Assembly: GCF_014656195.1 (NCBI RefSeq)
Contig: NZ_BNBY01000008.1
Span: 180,396-244,395, forward strand
Source: Kitasatospora xanthocidica
Lineage (GTDB): Bacteria > Actinomycetota > Actinomycetes > Streptomycetales > Streptomycetaceae
DNA: 64,000 nt
Reading direction: 5' to 3'
Under the pieces are notes generated by a model, which did not search any database, was not told the origin of the DNA, and saw only the letters and a list, made by a program, of their open reading frames with translations. The translations under genes and the position numbers were made by a program. Below are positions 23,715-32,144 of this stretch, in pieces; position 1 is the stretch's first letter, and every line of letters starts with the position of its first letter.

Positions 23715-24242
23715 ATGTTCGAGAACACCGTGGTCAAGCGCCGTCTCGGCTCGGCCGCCGCCGCGCTGGCCGTCGCCGTCGGCGGCTGGGTGCTCGCCGC
23801 GCCGGCCTCGGCGGCCGACCGGCCGCCGGTCGACAGCTACGGCCGGTTCGCGCAGGTCATGTCCTGGTCCAGCGGCAAGTGTCTGGAGGTCGCGGACTGG
23901 CGGACCGACGACGGTGCTCCGGTGCGGCAGTGGACCTGCACCGGGGGCGCCAACCAGAAGTGGTGGTTCCGGGACGGCGTCGCCGTCAACCAGTTCAGCG
24001 GCAAGTGCCTGGCGGTCGTCGGCGCGAGCACCGAACTCGGGGCCGGGATCGAGCAGCGGACCTGCAACGGGACCGCCGCCCAGCACTGGGAGCAGGGCGC
24101 CTACTTCGGCGGCTACATCGAGATCGTCAACTCCAACAGCGGCAAGCTGCTCGACCTCTACGGCGGCGACCCGGCCGACGGCACCCCGGTGATCCAGTGG
24201 GAGTCGAACCTCGGCGCCAACCAGCGCTGGGAGCTCATCTGA
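23715..24242 (+). CDS. Secreted ricin-B lectin, copy 2
   Basis: The 175-aa product has the same plan as copy 1: signal peptide to ASAAD, then one beta-trefoil domain with QKWWF, QHWEQ and QRWEL as the Q-x-W sites. About 60 bp around 23880-23940 are almost base-identical to copy 1, including synonymous positions, while flanking parts differ, which points to recent duplication or gene conversion. It lies 140 bp from copy 1. Confidence 0.88.
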   Translation: MFENTVVKRRLGSAAAALAVAVGGWVLAAPASAADRPPVDSYGRFAQVMSWSSGKCLEVADWRTDDGAPVRQWTCTGGANQKWWFRDGVAVNQFSGKCLAVVGASTELGAGIEQRTCNGTAAQHWEQGAYFGGYIEIVNSNSGKLLDLYGGDPADGTPVIQWESNLGANQRWELI

Positions 24243-24313
24243 CGGTCCACCGCAAACCGCACGCTCACCTACGTCCCATGCTTCACGCACGTCACCGACC
24301 CACAGGGGGAAAC

Positions 24314-24856
24314 ATGTTCGGGAACACCGCGATCAAGCGCCGCGTCGGCTCGGCAGCCGCCGCACTCGCCGTCGTCCTCGGCGGCGGGCTGCTCACCGCC
24401 TCGCCGGCCGCGGCCGGCGACGGGATGATCTACAAGCAGATGGACACGGCCGGCGTCGCCAAGCAGCTGCAGGTCAAGTCCACCGGCAAGTGCCTGGAGG
24501 TCGCCGACTGGCGCACCGACGACGGCGCGCCGGTGCGGCAGTGGACGTGCACCGGCGGTGCGAACCAGCAGTGGACCTTCAGCAACGGCCTGGCCGTCAA
24601 CAAGGCGAGCGGCAAGTGCCTGGAGGTGCCCGGGTGGAGCACCTCGGTGGGCACCGCCGTCCAGCAGTGGAGCTGCCACGGCGGTGACAACCAGCACTGG
24701 GGCGAGGTCAACGTCGGCGACGACGGCTACCAGGCGGTGATCAACATCAACAGCGGGCACGTGCTCGACGTCAACGGCAACAGCGGCGCCGACGGTGCCG
24801 TGGTCATCCAGTGGTACCCGACAGGCGTCCCGAACCAGCGTTGGCGCCTGGTCTGA
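24314..24856 (+). CDS. Secreted ricin-B lectin, copy 3
   Basis: The 180-aa product has a signal peptide ending SPAAAGD and one beta-trefoil domain with QQWTF, QHWGE and QRWRL. It shares the protein segment GKCLEVADWRTDDGAP with the other copies but uses different synonymous codons there, so it is the older branch. Start ATG follows AGGGGGAAAC. It lies 71 bp after copy 2 and may be read with it. Confidence 0.88.
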   Translation: MFGNTAIKRRVGSAAAALAVVLGGGLLTASPAAAGDGMIYKQMDTAGVAKQLQVKSTGKCLEVADWRTDDGAPVRQWTCTGGANQQWTFSNGLAVNKASGKCLEVPGWSTSVGTAVQQWSCHGGDNQHWGEVNVGDDGYQAVININSGHVLDVNGNSGADGAVVIQWYPTGVPNQRWRLV

Positions 24857-24883
24857 CGGCTGCCGCCGCCGTACCCGCCCGTA

Positions 24884-24923
24884 CCCGTGCCCCGGACCGA
24901 CGACCATCGGTCCGGGGCACGGG
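24884..24923. terminator. Bidirectional terminator after the lectin cluster
   Basis: A perfect 17-bp stem (24884-24900 with 24907-24923) with a 6-nt loop is followed by TGTTT. It lies between lectin copy 3 and the convergent propeller gene. Confidence 0.8.
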
Positions 24924-24939
24924 TGTTTCGCCGGGGCCG

Positions 24940-25986
24940 TCAGGCCGGGCGGGGGATGTAGGCGAGGCCGTGGGCGCCGGGTTCGGCGAGCTTGGGGACG
25001 GTGAGGCGGGAGACGGAGGTGAGGGTGTCGAGGTCGACGACGTCGACGGTGGAGGAGACGACGCAGGAGACGTAGGCGAAGCGGCCGTCGGGGGAGGAGG
25101 TGATGGTCAGGGGGAAGAGGCCGACCTCGACGGAGCCGAGGCGCCGGTGGTCGTCGGCGGAGAACACGGTGAGCCGGCCGGGGAGTTGGCGGCCGAGCGC
25201 GGAGTCGGGGTCGGGGGCCGAGCGGACCTCGCCTGCCAGGATCCGGCCGGTGGAGGTCAGGTGGACCGGGAGCGCGGCGGACTCGGTCGGGAGGACGGCG
25301 ACGACCGAGGCCGTCTCGGTGTCGATCACCCGGATGCCGGGGGCCGCGTCGGGCCGTGCGGCGTAGCCGAGGTACGGGCCGGCGACGTAGACCCGGGTGC
25401 CGTCGGGGGAGACGGCGAGGCCCTCGCTGCCGGGGACCTCGACCTTGGTGGTCATGACGCCCCGGCCGAGGTTCACGACCGAGACGAACGGGGCCTCCTT
25501 GTTGGTGGCGAAGCCGGTGCGTCCGTCCGGGGAGATGGCGAACCAGTGCGGGCCGGGGGCGCCGGTGTCGATCCGGCCGAGCGAGCGGCGGGTCTCGGTG
25601 TCGATGACCACGACGCCGCCGGGGCGGTCCGGGCCGCCCTCCACGCTGACGTAGAGGCGGTTGCGCTCGGCGTCCAACGCCAGTCCGTGCGGGCCGTGTT
25701 CGGGGGCGAGGTCGATCACCTCGACGATCCGGCGGGTGTCGGCGTCGATGAGGGTCAGCTCGGTGCGCCGGCCGTTGTGCGCGTGGTAGTAGCCGGAGCT
25801 GTAGGCGGTGGTGCACCAGAGCTGGCGCCGGGTCGGGTCGAAGAGCAACTCGTGGGGTTCGGCGAGGATTTCGACGGTGTCGAGGAGCCGGTCGGTGGCG
25901 GCGTCGAAGAAGGAGACGGTCGGGCCGCTCTGGCTGACGACGGCGAGGACGTCCCCGGCGAGGTGGGAACGGGAGGTGGTGGACAA
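24940..25986 (-). CDS. YncE-like seven-bladed beta-propeller protein
   Basis: The 348-aa product consists of repeated blades with the YVTN-type pattern: FFDAATDRLLDTV, VVVIDTETRRSLG, RVYVAGPYLGYA and VDVVDLDTLTSVSR, with SPDGR or SPDGT turns. TTG at 25986 is chosen because AAGGAG lies at ideal spacing and the in-frame ATG upstream lies beyond the promoter zone shared with the LysR gene. No clear signal peptide is seen. Its function is unknown, perhaps binding or a lactonase-like role. It is divergent from, and likely controlled by, the LysR-type gene. Confidence 0.8.
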   Translation of the reverse strand: MSTTSRSHLAGDVLAVVSQSGPTVSFFDAATDRLLDTVEILAEPHELLFDPTRRQLWCTTAYSSGYYHAHNGRRTELTLIDADTRRIVEVIDLAPEHGPHGLALDAERNRLYVSVEGGPDRPGGVVVIDTETRRSLGRIDTGAPGPHWFAISPDGRTGFATNKEAPFVSVVNLGRGVMTTKVEVPGSEGLAVSPDGTRVYVAGPYLGYAARPDAAPGIRVIDTETASVVAVLPTESAALPVHLTSTGRILAGEVRSAPDPDSALGRQLPGRLTVFSADDHRRLGSVEVGLFPLTITSSPDGRFAYVSCVVSSTVDVVDLDTLTSVSRLTVPKLAEPGAHGLAYIPRPA

Positions 25987-26071
25987 CGGGTGCTCCTTGC
26001 GGCGGGTTTCCGTGTGAACGGTTCCACTCTCGGCGCCCCGGGGCGCCGGCACCATGCAAAGATTGGCAGGG

Positions 26072-26086
26072 GATAGTTTCCCTATA
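26072..26086. promoter_or_regulatory. Candidate LysR-type site between the propeller and LysR genes
   Basis: An ATAG-TTTCC-CTAT dyad lies in the 128-bp divergent spacer, whose A/T content is locally raised. LysR proteins usually bind short dyads of this kind in such spacers. Confidence 0.35.
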
Positions 26087-26114
26087 CGCAAAAGTGCAGT
26101 TCAGGAGCAGAATC

Positions 26115-27011
26115 ATGGACCTCAACCTGCTGCGGGCCCTGGACGCCCTGCTCCAGGAGAACAGTGTGACCCGGGCCGCCGAGCGGCTCGGCACCTCGCC
26201 GGCGGCGGTGAGCCGGATGCTGGCCCGGCTGCGCCGCGCGGTCGGCGACCCGCTGCTGGTGCGGGCCGGCCAGGGGATGGTGCCGACCCCGCGGGCGCTC
26301 GAACTCCGTGAGGAGGTGGGCGCGTTGCTGCGGGGCTGCGAGAACGTGCTGCGTCCCGGGGCGGGGTTCGACCCCGTGCACCTGGAGCGGACCTTCACTG
26401 TGCAGACCAGCGACGTGGTGCTGGTCCGGGTGGCCGGGTCGTTGACCGAGCGGATCCGCGCGGAGGCGCCGAAGGTCGACGTGCTGTTCCTGCCGGAGGC
26501 GCTGGAGGGCGGGCCGGCGCTGCGTCAGGGGCTGGTGGACGTCGAGGTGGGCGTGCTCGGGCAGTTGGACCCGGAGATCCGTACCCGGCCGCTGGTCCGG
26601 GCGCCGCTGGTGGGTGTGGCCCGCAGCGGCCATCCGCTGTTCGAGGGGCGGATCACCGCCCGGCGCTTCGCCGCGGCCGACCACATCGGCATCTCGCGGC
26701 GGGGCAAGCGGCTCGGGCCGATCGACACCGTGCTGGCCGAGCGCGGACTGCGGCGCAGGGTCGCGGTGGTGGTGCCGAGCCACACCACCGCGATGCTGCT
26801 GGCCCGGGACAGCGACCTGGTCGCACTCGGCCTGTCGGACTGGCTGCCGGAGACGCTCGACGCGCTGGGGCTGCGCACCTTCCCGATCCCGCTCGAACTC
26901 GCTCCGCTGGAGCTGGGGATGGCCTGGCATCCGCGCAACTCGGCCGATCCGGGCCACCGTTGGTTCCGCGAACACCTGGCGGCGGCCGTCCGGCAGGTGC
27001 GGGAGGAGTGA
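26115..27011 (+). CDS. LysR-family transcriptional regulator
   Basis: The 298-aa product has an N-terminal winged HTH (LLRALDALLQENSVTRAAERLGTSPAAVSRMLARLRRAVGDPLLVR), typical of LysR proteins, then a periplasmic-binding-like effector domain that starts near residue 90 (FTVQTSDVVLVRVAGSL). The DPLLVRAGQGMVPTPRA form is like the NodD/LeuO subgroup. ATG at 26115 follows AGGAG at 8 bp. It is divergent from the propeller gene, its most likely target. The effector is unknown. Confidence 0.92.
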   Translation: MDLNLLRALDALLQENSVTRAAERLGTSPAAVSRMLARLRRAVGDPLLVRAGQGMVPTPRALELREEVGALLRGCENVLRPGAGFDPVHLERTFTVQTSDVVLVRVAGSLTERIRAEAPKVDVLFLPEALEGGPALRQGLVDVEVGVLGQLDPEIRTRPLVRAPLVGVARSGHPLFEGRITARRFAAADHIGISRRGKRLGPIDTVLAERGLRRRVAVVVPSHTTAMLLARDSDLVALGLSDWLPETLDALGLRTFPIPLELAPLELGMAWHPRNSADPGHRWFREHLAAAVRQVREE

Positions 27012-27016
27012 GTCGG

Positions 27017-27056
27017 CCGGGCGCGGTACGGACCCCACAGTCCGTACCGCGCCCGG
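27017..27056. terminator. Bidirectional terminator between the LysR and collagenase genes
   Basis: A perfect 17-bp stem (27017-27033 with 27040-27056) has a 6-nt loop, placed between convergent genes. Confidence 0.8.
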
Positions 27057-27080
27057 TGGTTGCCGGTGGATTCCGGACGG

Positions 27081-29489
27081 CTACCGGCGGAGCGGCCCCT
27101 CGCAGGTGTAGTCGGCGGTGCCGGCCTTGCCGGTCTTCCAGACGTCGACCTTGCCGAAGGTGCAGTTCATGTCGTTGAGGTTGTTCGCCTCGTCGACGTT
27201 CTTGGTGCGGGTGAGGAGGAAGTAGTCCACGGTGTCGGACATGTCCTTGAAGACCCTGTCCGGGTTGGCGGAGTCCGAGAGGTTGGCGGTGATGCGGCCG
27301 GTGCAGACGAAGCGCATCGGCTTGTTGGCCCAGTCGCCGTTGTCCTTGCAGGTGGGCGTGGAGGAGGTGGCGGCGGCGAACTCCTCCTGGACGTCGTCGG
27401 CCCAGGCGAGGTCGAGGGCGTCGTCGGCGATGAAGGAGGTCGACGGGACGTACAGCTTGTCGACGTTCTTGATCTGCTCGTCGAGGAAGGCCGAGTACTC
27501 CTTCTGGAGCGCGGCGTCGGCGCCCGCCCGGGTGCGCCAGGCGTCGAACCCGGCCGGGTCGTCGGCGCGCTCGTAGCCGTACATCTCGCGCAGCAGCGTG
27601 GGGTGCTTCTGCCAGAGGAACTCGAAGAAGGTGCCGGCGTAGTTGTAGAAGTGGAAGGCCGGGGTGTCGGTGTACTTGGCGTGCAGGAGCTGGGCGACGG
27701 TCATCCGCGGGATGCCGGCGGCCTCGTCGGCGGCGAGCTTGCGCACCAGCGACTTGCGGACCAGGATGCCCTGGTCGCGGGTGGCGCCGTCGAAGAACTC
27801 GGCGGTTCCCTCGTCCATCGCGGTGGTCTTGTCGTCGGCGTACCAGCGCGCGTCGCCGAAGTAGCCCGGCACCGCCCAGCGGCCGTTGAGGTAGTGGGTG
27901 TACTCGTGGCGGAACAGCTCCTCGAGGGTGAGCTGGGAGTCCTGCGGGACGCGCCGCTGGTAGGTGTAGAAGGTGGCGCCGCGCTCGATGTACATGCCGC
28001 CGTTGGCGGTGCTGTAGCCGGTGAGGACCGGCTGGTACACCTCGTAGTCGGCGCGCGAGGCGTACAGGTGGATGTGCAGCGTGGAGTTGGTGTCCCCGGC
28101 GAGCGGCTGGTCGGTGCCGAGGACGCGGAAGAACTGGGTCTTGACCTGCTTGCTCGCGTAGTACATCTGGTCGACGGTGGCCTTGTCGAGGGCGGTGCGG
28201 ACCTCGATGGCGCCGTTGTCGTAGGTGTACGTGTGGGGGAAGAGCCTGGCCTCCAGATCGGACACGCAGACGCCGTACTGGTGGCAGACGCCGTAGGTGG
28301 CGGCCCAGCCGATGGCCTTGACCCACGGGTCGGACCACTCGCCGAAGGAGGTCCTGGTGGTGTCGATCAGCGCGCCGAGGCCGGCGACGGTGGCGTCGCG
28401 CAGGGCCGGGATCTGGCCGAAGCGGCCGGCCTCGGCGACGGCGTCACGGGCGGTCCAGGCGTTCCGGGTGCCCTTGAGGTGGCCCCAGGAGGCGTACGCG
28501 CGGAACGCGGCGCGGTAGTCGGCGTCGGCGGTGACGGCGGCGAGGAAGGCCGGGTCCTGGTTGTAGATGCCCAGGTAGTTGAGGTTGAGCGCCTGGAGGA
28601 CGGCCTTGCCCCAGGCGGCGCTGTCGGCGACGGTGGTGCCGGGGGCGAGCACGCCGAGGATGCGCCGGGCGAGGCCGAGGTTGTTCTGGCGGAGGCCGTC
28701 GGTGCCGGCGGTGATGGCCGTCTCGCGCAGGACGTTGGCGGCGAGGTCGGTGCGGTCGAAGGCGTGCGCGCTGCCCGCGTACGCCGTGACCGCCTGCTGG
28801 ACCGAGCTGAGCGTGGCGGGGTCGGAGACGTTCAACTCGTGGTGGGTGAAGGCGTGGTAGACGGTCGCGTGCAGGTACGTCCACAGCTCGTAGACGTGTG
28901 AGGAGCCGGTGCCGTCGTCGGTGGCGGACAGTTGGGCGATCCGCTTGGCGACCGCCTGGACGTGGGCGTTGTCCATGGTGGTGGTGAAGCGGGCGTCCCA
29001 GGTCCAGAGCAGCGTGTTGAGACAGCCGTCGGCGGTGACCGCGGGATCGGTGAGGAAGGCGACCAGTTGGTCGGCGCCGAGGCCGGTGAGCCCGTCGACG
29101 GTACAGGGCACGCCCGCGGCGGTGGTGGGCGCGGTGGCGGCCGTGGCGGTGACCGGGCCGGCGGTGGGCGCGGGCGCGCCCACGTGGTCGGGCAGCAGGC
29201 CGGGGATGAGCGAGTCGCCGAGCGAGCCGCCGCCGGGGGCCGGGGCGGGGGCGCCGGGCTTGGCGGCGTCGGTGCCGAGGTGGTCGACGTCGTCGTAGGC
29301 GGTGCGCCGGTCGGGGTCGGCCTGGGCGGGCGTGGCCGGGGTGGCCGGGGCGGCCGACTGGGCCGTGGGGGCCGAGGGGGACGACGGCGTGGGGGTGAGG
29401 GCCTGGGCGGTCTGCAGGGTCGGCAGCGTGAGCGTGAGGGCCATCGCGGAAGCGAGCAGGACTCGCTTGGCAACGCGGGAAGTTGACAC
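27081..29489 (-). CDS. Secreted M9-family collagenase
   Basis: The 802-aa product has a signal peptide (RVAKRVLLASAMALTLTLPTLQTAQA), then a Pro/Ala/Thr-rich linker. The collagenase activator and peptidase modules follow. The zinc site is HEYTHYLNGR, with the third ligand Glu in MDEGTAEFF about 30 residues on, and a Gly-rich EFLWQKHP region follows. A short C-terminal Cys-containing domain replaces the usual PKD and collagen-binding domains. GTG at 29489 follows AGGAG at 5 bp. It digests collagen-like proteins outside the cell. It is monocistronic and convergent with the LysR gene. Confidence 0.9.
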   Translation of the reverse strand: MSTSRVAKRVLLASAMALTLTLPTLQTAQALTPTPSSPSAPTAQSAAPATPATPAQADPDRRTAYDDVDHLGTDAAKPGAPAPAPGGGSLGDSLIPGLLPDHVGAPAPTAGPVTATAATAPTTAAGVPCTVDGLTGLGADQLVAFLTDPAVTADGCLNTLLWTWDARFTTTMDNAHVQAVAKRIAQLSATDDGTGSSHVYELWTYLHATVYHAFTHHELNVSDPATLSSVQQAVTAYAGSAHAFDRTDLAANVLRETAITAGTDGLRQNNLGLARRILGVLAPGTTVADSAAWGKAVLQALNLNYLGIYNQDPAFLAAVTADADYRAAFRAYASWGHLKGTRNAWTARDAVAEAGRFGQIPALRDATVAGLGALIDTTRTSFGEWSDPWVKAIGWAATYGVCHQYGVCVSDLEARLFPHTYTYDNGAIEVRTALDKATVDQMYYASKQVKTQFFRVLGTDQPLAGDTNSTLHIHLYASRADYEVYQPVLTGYSTANGGMYIERGATFYTYQRRVPQDSQLTLEELFRHEYTHYLNGRWAVPGYFGDARWYADDKTTAMDEGTAEFFDGATRDQGILVRKSLVRKLAADEAAGIPRMTVAQLLHAKYTDTPAFHFYNYAGTFFEFLWQKHPTLLREMYGYERADDPAGFDAWRTRAGADAALQKEYSAFLDEQIKNVDKLYVPSTSFIADDALDLAWADDVQEEFAAATSSTPTCKDNGDWANKPMRFVCTGRITANLSDSANPDRVFKDMSDTVDYFLLTRTKNVDEANNLNDMNCTFGKVDVWKTGKAGTADYTCEGPLRR

Positions 29490-29691
29490 CGTAACTCCTG
29501 GAGGGGGAAGTGGCAGGGCGGTGCGAGGCGGCAGTGCCGTGGGGGTCCGGCCCGGGACTGCCGGGGGGAGGGGGCGGGCGGTGCGGGGTCGGGGCCGCCC
29601 CCGAGTGAGGCGTAACATAGCAATGTGAAATTGCACCTGCCAAGAGGGTGAACGAAGTTGACCCCGGCTCGGTCCGCCGCCGCAGTTCGGG

Positions 29692-29708
29692 ATACCCTGC
29701 GGGGGTAC
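29692..29708. promoter_or_regulatory. Distal CsoR-type operator
   Basis: ATACCCTGCGGGGGTAC has the same 17-bp length and core as the four dyads at copA. It lies 31 bp before the His-rich protein gene that precedes the multicopper oxidase. Confidence 0.6.
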
Positions 29709-29739
29709 GGGATCAGCTAGGACGGTGAGGAGGCGAACG

Positions 29740-30174
29740 ATGGCGCGGTCACCGCGACCGTTCGGGCCCGCCGTCCCGTGGGTGCTGCGCCCGCTCCTCC
29801 TCGCCGCGCTGCTGCTGGGCGTCCTGACGATGCACGCGCTCGGGCATCCGGTTGCCGGACATGGTGGGCACCACAAGGGTGACGACCGCGTGACGGCGGC
29901 GCAGCAGCTTCCCGAACACCACACGATGGCTGCTGAGCCCGTACCAGCCTCGGCCATGGACCCCGCCTCCGCCGACGGCATGGACCCGATGGCGGTCTGC
30001 CTCGCCGTCCTCGTCGGCTGGGCCCTGGCGCTGCTCGTCGCCGGCCACCTGCTGCGCCGCAGCGGCGACGCCGCCGCCGAGGTGCGGGCCAGGCTGCTGC
30101 GGGCCGTCCGCGCGCTGCCCCCGCCCGGCGGCGGGCGGACACTCCTCACCCGGCTTTCGGTGCTGCGTCAGTAG
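29740..30174 (+). CDS. His-rich membrane protein, DUF6153-like, of the copper regulon
   Basis: The 144-aa product has two membrane helices (LRPLLLAALLLGVLTMHALG and AVCLAVLVGWALALLVAGHLL). Between them is an outward loop with HPVAGHGGHHKGD, EHHTMAAE and several Met residues, a metal-binding composition. The C-terminal tail is basic and cytoplasmic. ATG at 29740 follows GGAGG; a GTG 15 bp earlier overlaps that site. I recall similar proteins beside copper genes in streptomycetes (DUF6153). It is followed by the multicopper oxidase gene after 107 bp. Confidence 0.75.
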   Translation: MARSPRPFGPAVPWVLRPLLLAALLLGVLTMHALGHPVAGHGGHHKGDDRVTAAQQLPEHHTMAAEPVPASAMDPASADGMDPMAVCLAVLVGWALALLVAGHLLRRSGDAAAEVRARLLRAVRALPPPGGGRTLLTRLSVLRQ

Positions 30175-30281
30175 GCGCGCGCCCGCCGTCCCGTGCCCGC
30201 GTGCCCCGACAGGCCCGTGCACGGAACGGCGGACGCGACGTCCCGCTCACCCACACCACACCGCACGAGGTGCACTCCGTC

Positions 30282-31934
30282 ATGCGCACACCCACCCGTC
30301 GTACCGTCCTCGGCGCCGCGCTCGGCGCCGCCGGGGCCGGCCTGGTCGCCGCCTGCTCGTCCGACTCGATGAAGGGCATGGACCACTCCGCCATGAACCA
30401 CGGCGCCACCGGGAGCACCGGCAGCGCCACCGGCTCGGCCACCGCCTCCGGTGCCGCGCCCACCGGCTTCGTCGCCCCGAACGGCCCTGAGGTCGCCGCC
30501 GCCGAGGCCCGCCGCAACCCGGGCCCGGAGCGGAAGGTCGCGCTCACCGCCACCGAGACCACCCTCGACCTTGGCGGCCGCACCGTCCGCAGCTGGGCGT
30601 ACGGGGACCGCCTGCCCGGTCAGGAGGTCCGGGCCACCGTCGGCGACACGCTCGCCCTCACCCTCGCCAACCACCTGCCGCAGCCCACCTCGCTGCACTG
30701 GCACGGCCTCGCGCTGCGCAACGACATGGACGGCGTGCCGGGTGTGACGCAGGCCGCCGTCAAGGCCGGCGGGTCCTTCGACTACCGCTTCGCGCTGACC
30801 CACCCGGGCACCTACTGGCTCCACCCGCACTCCGGCGTCCAGCAGGACCGCGGCCTGTACGTGCCGCTGATCGTCGAGGACCCGAAGGAGCCCCTGCGGT
30901 ACGACAAGGAGTGGGTCGTCGTCCTGGACGACTGGGTGGACGGCGTCGACGGCAGTACCCCGGACGCCGTCCTCGCCGAACTCGCCAAGGGCATGGGCGG
31001 CACGGGCGGGATGGGCGGGACGGACCACTCGGGCGGCTCCGGCCACGACATGCCGGGGATGCCCGGCATGGGAAGCGCGTCTGGTGCGGAGAGCGGAGCA
31101 ACCGGCCCCTCCCGGATGCTGATGGGTGCCTCCAGCCCCCTGCTCGGCGGCGACGCCGGTGACGTGGCCCACCCGTTCCACCTGGTCAACGGCCGGCTCG
31201 CCACCGCGCCCGAGACCTTCACCGCCAAGCCGGGCGACCGGATCCGGATCCGGCTGATCAACGCGGCCGGCGACACCGCCTACCGGGTCGCCCTCGGCGG
31301 CCACGAGCTGACCGTCACCCACACCGACGGCTTCCCGGTCGAGCAGGCCACCACCCGGGCGCTGCTGCTCGGCATGGGCGAGCGCTACGACGTCCTGGTC
31401 ACCGCCCAGGACGGCGTCTTCCCGCTGACCGCGCTCGCCGAGGGCAAGAACGCCACCGCGCTGGCCGTGCTGCGCACCGGCGGAGGCGCCGCGCCCGACG
31501 CCTCGGTGCGCCCGGCCGAGCTGGACGGCAAGCTGGTCACCGCCGGGCAGCTCAAGGCCGGCCCGGACGTCCGACTGTCCGCCAAGTCCCCCGACCGTAC
31601 GGTGGGGTTGGAGCTCACCGGCGGCATGGCGAAGGCCGACTGGGCGTTCAACGGCCGCCCGTACGACCCGGCGCAGCGCTACCCGGTGGCGGCGGGTGAG
31701 CGGGTGCGGCTGGAGTTCCGCAACAGCACCGCCATGTGGCACCCCGTCCACCTGCACGGGCACAGCTTCGCGCTGCCCGGCGGCGGCCCGCGCAAGGACA
31801 CCGCGATCGTGCTGCCGGGCGCGACCCTGGCCGTCGACTTCGACGCCGACAACCCGGGGCTGTGGATGGTGCACTGCCACAACGTGTACCACGCGGAGAC
31901 GGGCATGATGACGGTCCTCGGTTACCAGGCGTAA
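30282..31934 (+). CDS. Tat-exported multicopper oxidase lipoprotein
   Basis: The 550-aa product starts RTPTRRTVLGAALGAAGAG with a twin-Arg signal and a lipobox LVAAC, so it is probably exported folded and lipid-anchored. All copper-ligand motifs are present: HWHG, HPHSG, HPVHLHGHSF and the type-1 HCHNVYHAETGMM. A Met/His/Gly-rich insert (GMGGTGGMGGTDHSGG and DMPGMPGMGS), as in CueO-type oxidases, probably binds extra Cu(I). The role is oxidation of toxic Cu(I), matching the CsoR-like box upstream of the preceding gene. ATG at 30282 is chosen; the ribosome site is weak. Confidence 0.93.
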   Translation: MRTPTRRTVLGAALGAAGAGLVAACSSDSMKGMDHSAMNHGATGSTGSATGSATASGAAPTGFVAPNGPEVAAAEARRNPGPERKVALTATETTLDLGGRTVRSWAYGDRLPGQEVRATVGDTLALTLANHLPQPTSLHWHGLALRNDMDGVPGVTQAAVKAGGSFDYRFALTHPGTYWLHPHSGVQQDRGLYVPLIVEDPKEPLRYDKEWVVVLDDWVDGVDGSTPDAVLAELAKGMGGTGGMGGTDHSGGSGHDMPGMPGMGSASGAESGATGPSRMLMGASSPLLGGDAGDVAHPFHLVNGRLATAPETFTAKPGDRIRIRLINAAGDTAYRVALGGHELTVTHTDGFPVEQATTRALLLGMGERYDVLVTAQDGVFPLTALAEGKNATALAVLRTGGGAAPDASVRPAELDGKLVTAGQLKAGPDVRLSAKSPDRTVGLELTGGMAKADWAFNGRPYDPAQRYPVAAGERVRLEFRNSTAMWHPVHLHGHSFALPGGGPRKDTAIVLPGATLAVDFDADNPGLWMVHCHNVYHAETGMMTVLGYQA

Positions 31935-31948
31935 CCCCCGTCCGCATC

Positions 31949-31994
31949 CCGGGACGCCGGGGCGGGGAGCCCGCTCCGCACCCCGGCGTCCCGG
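31949..31994 (+). terminator. Terminator after the multicopper oxidase gene
   Basis: A perfect 14-bp stem (31949-31962 with 31981-31994) encloses an 18-nt loop. Confidence 0.6.
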
Positions 31995-32031
31995 CCCGCC
32001 GCGCCGTGCACCCGCGCCGACCTGCGGCGTC

Positions 32032-32073
32032 ATGACGTTTTCTTAACGCGTCCCGATGACGTGCCCTTAACGC
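32032..32073. promoter_or_regulatory. 18-bp direct repeat upstream of the KimA-like gene
   Basis: ATGACGTTTTCTTAACGC (32032-32049) and ATGACGTGCCCTTAACGC (32056-32073) differ in three adjacent bases and are 24 bp apart. They lie just upstream of a CATAGCCT that could be part of a -10. Head-to-tail half-sites suit an OmpR-type response regulator, but no particular one is identified. Confidence 0.55.
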
Positions 32074-32144
32074 CCGTCGCATAGCCTGGCGCACTGCCGT
32101 CGCCCGACGGCGACTTTGCGGGGTCTTTAAACAAGAGGTGTCAC

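Noticed and set aside
23042..24856. Ricin-like toxins
   Set aside because: Only the sugar-binding beta-trefoil is present and there is no RNA N-glycosidase domain, so lectin is the correct call.
31935..32144. ydaO riboswitch upstream of the KimA-like gene
   Set aside because: The leader shows a terminator and an 18-bp direct repeat but not the switch core.
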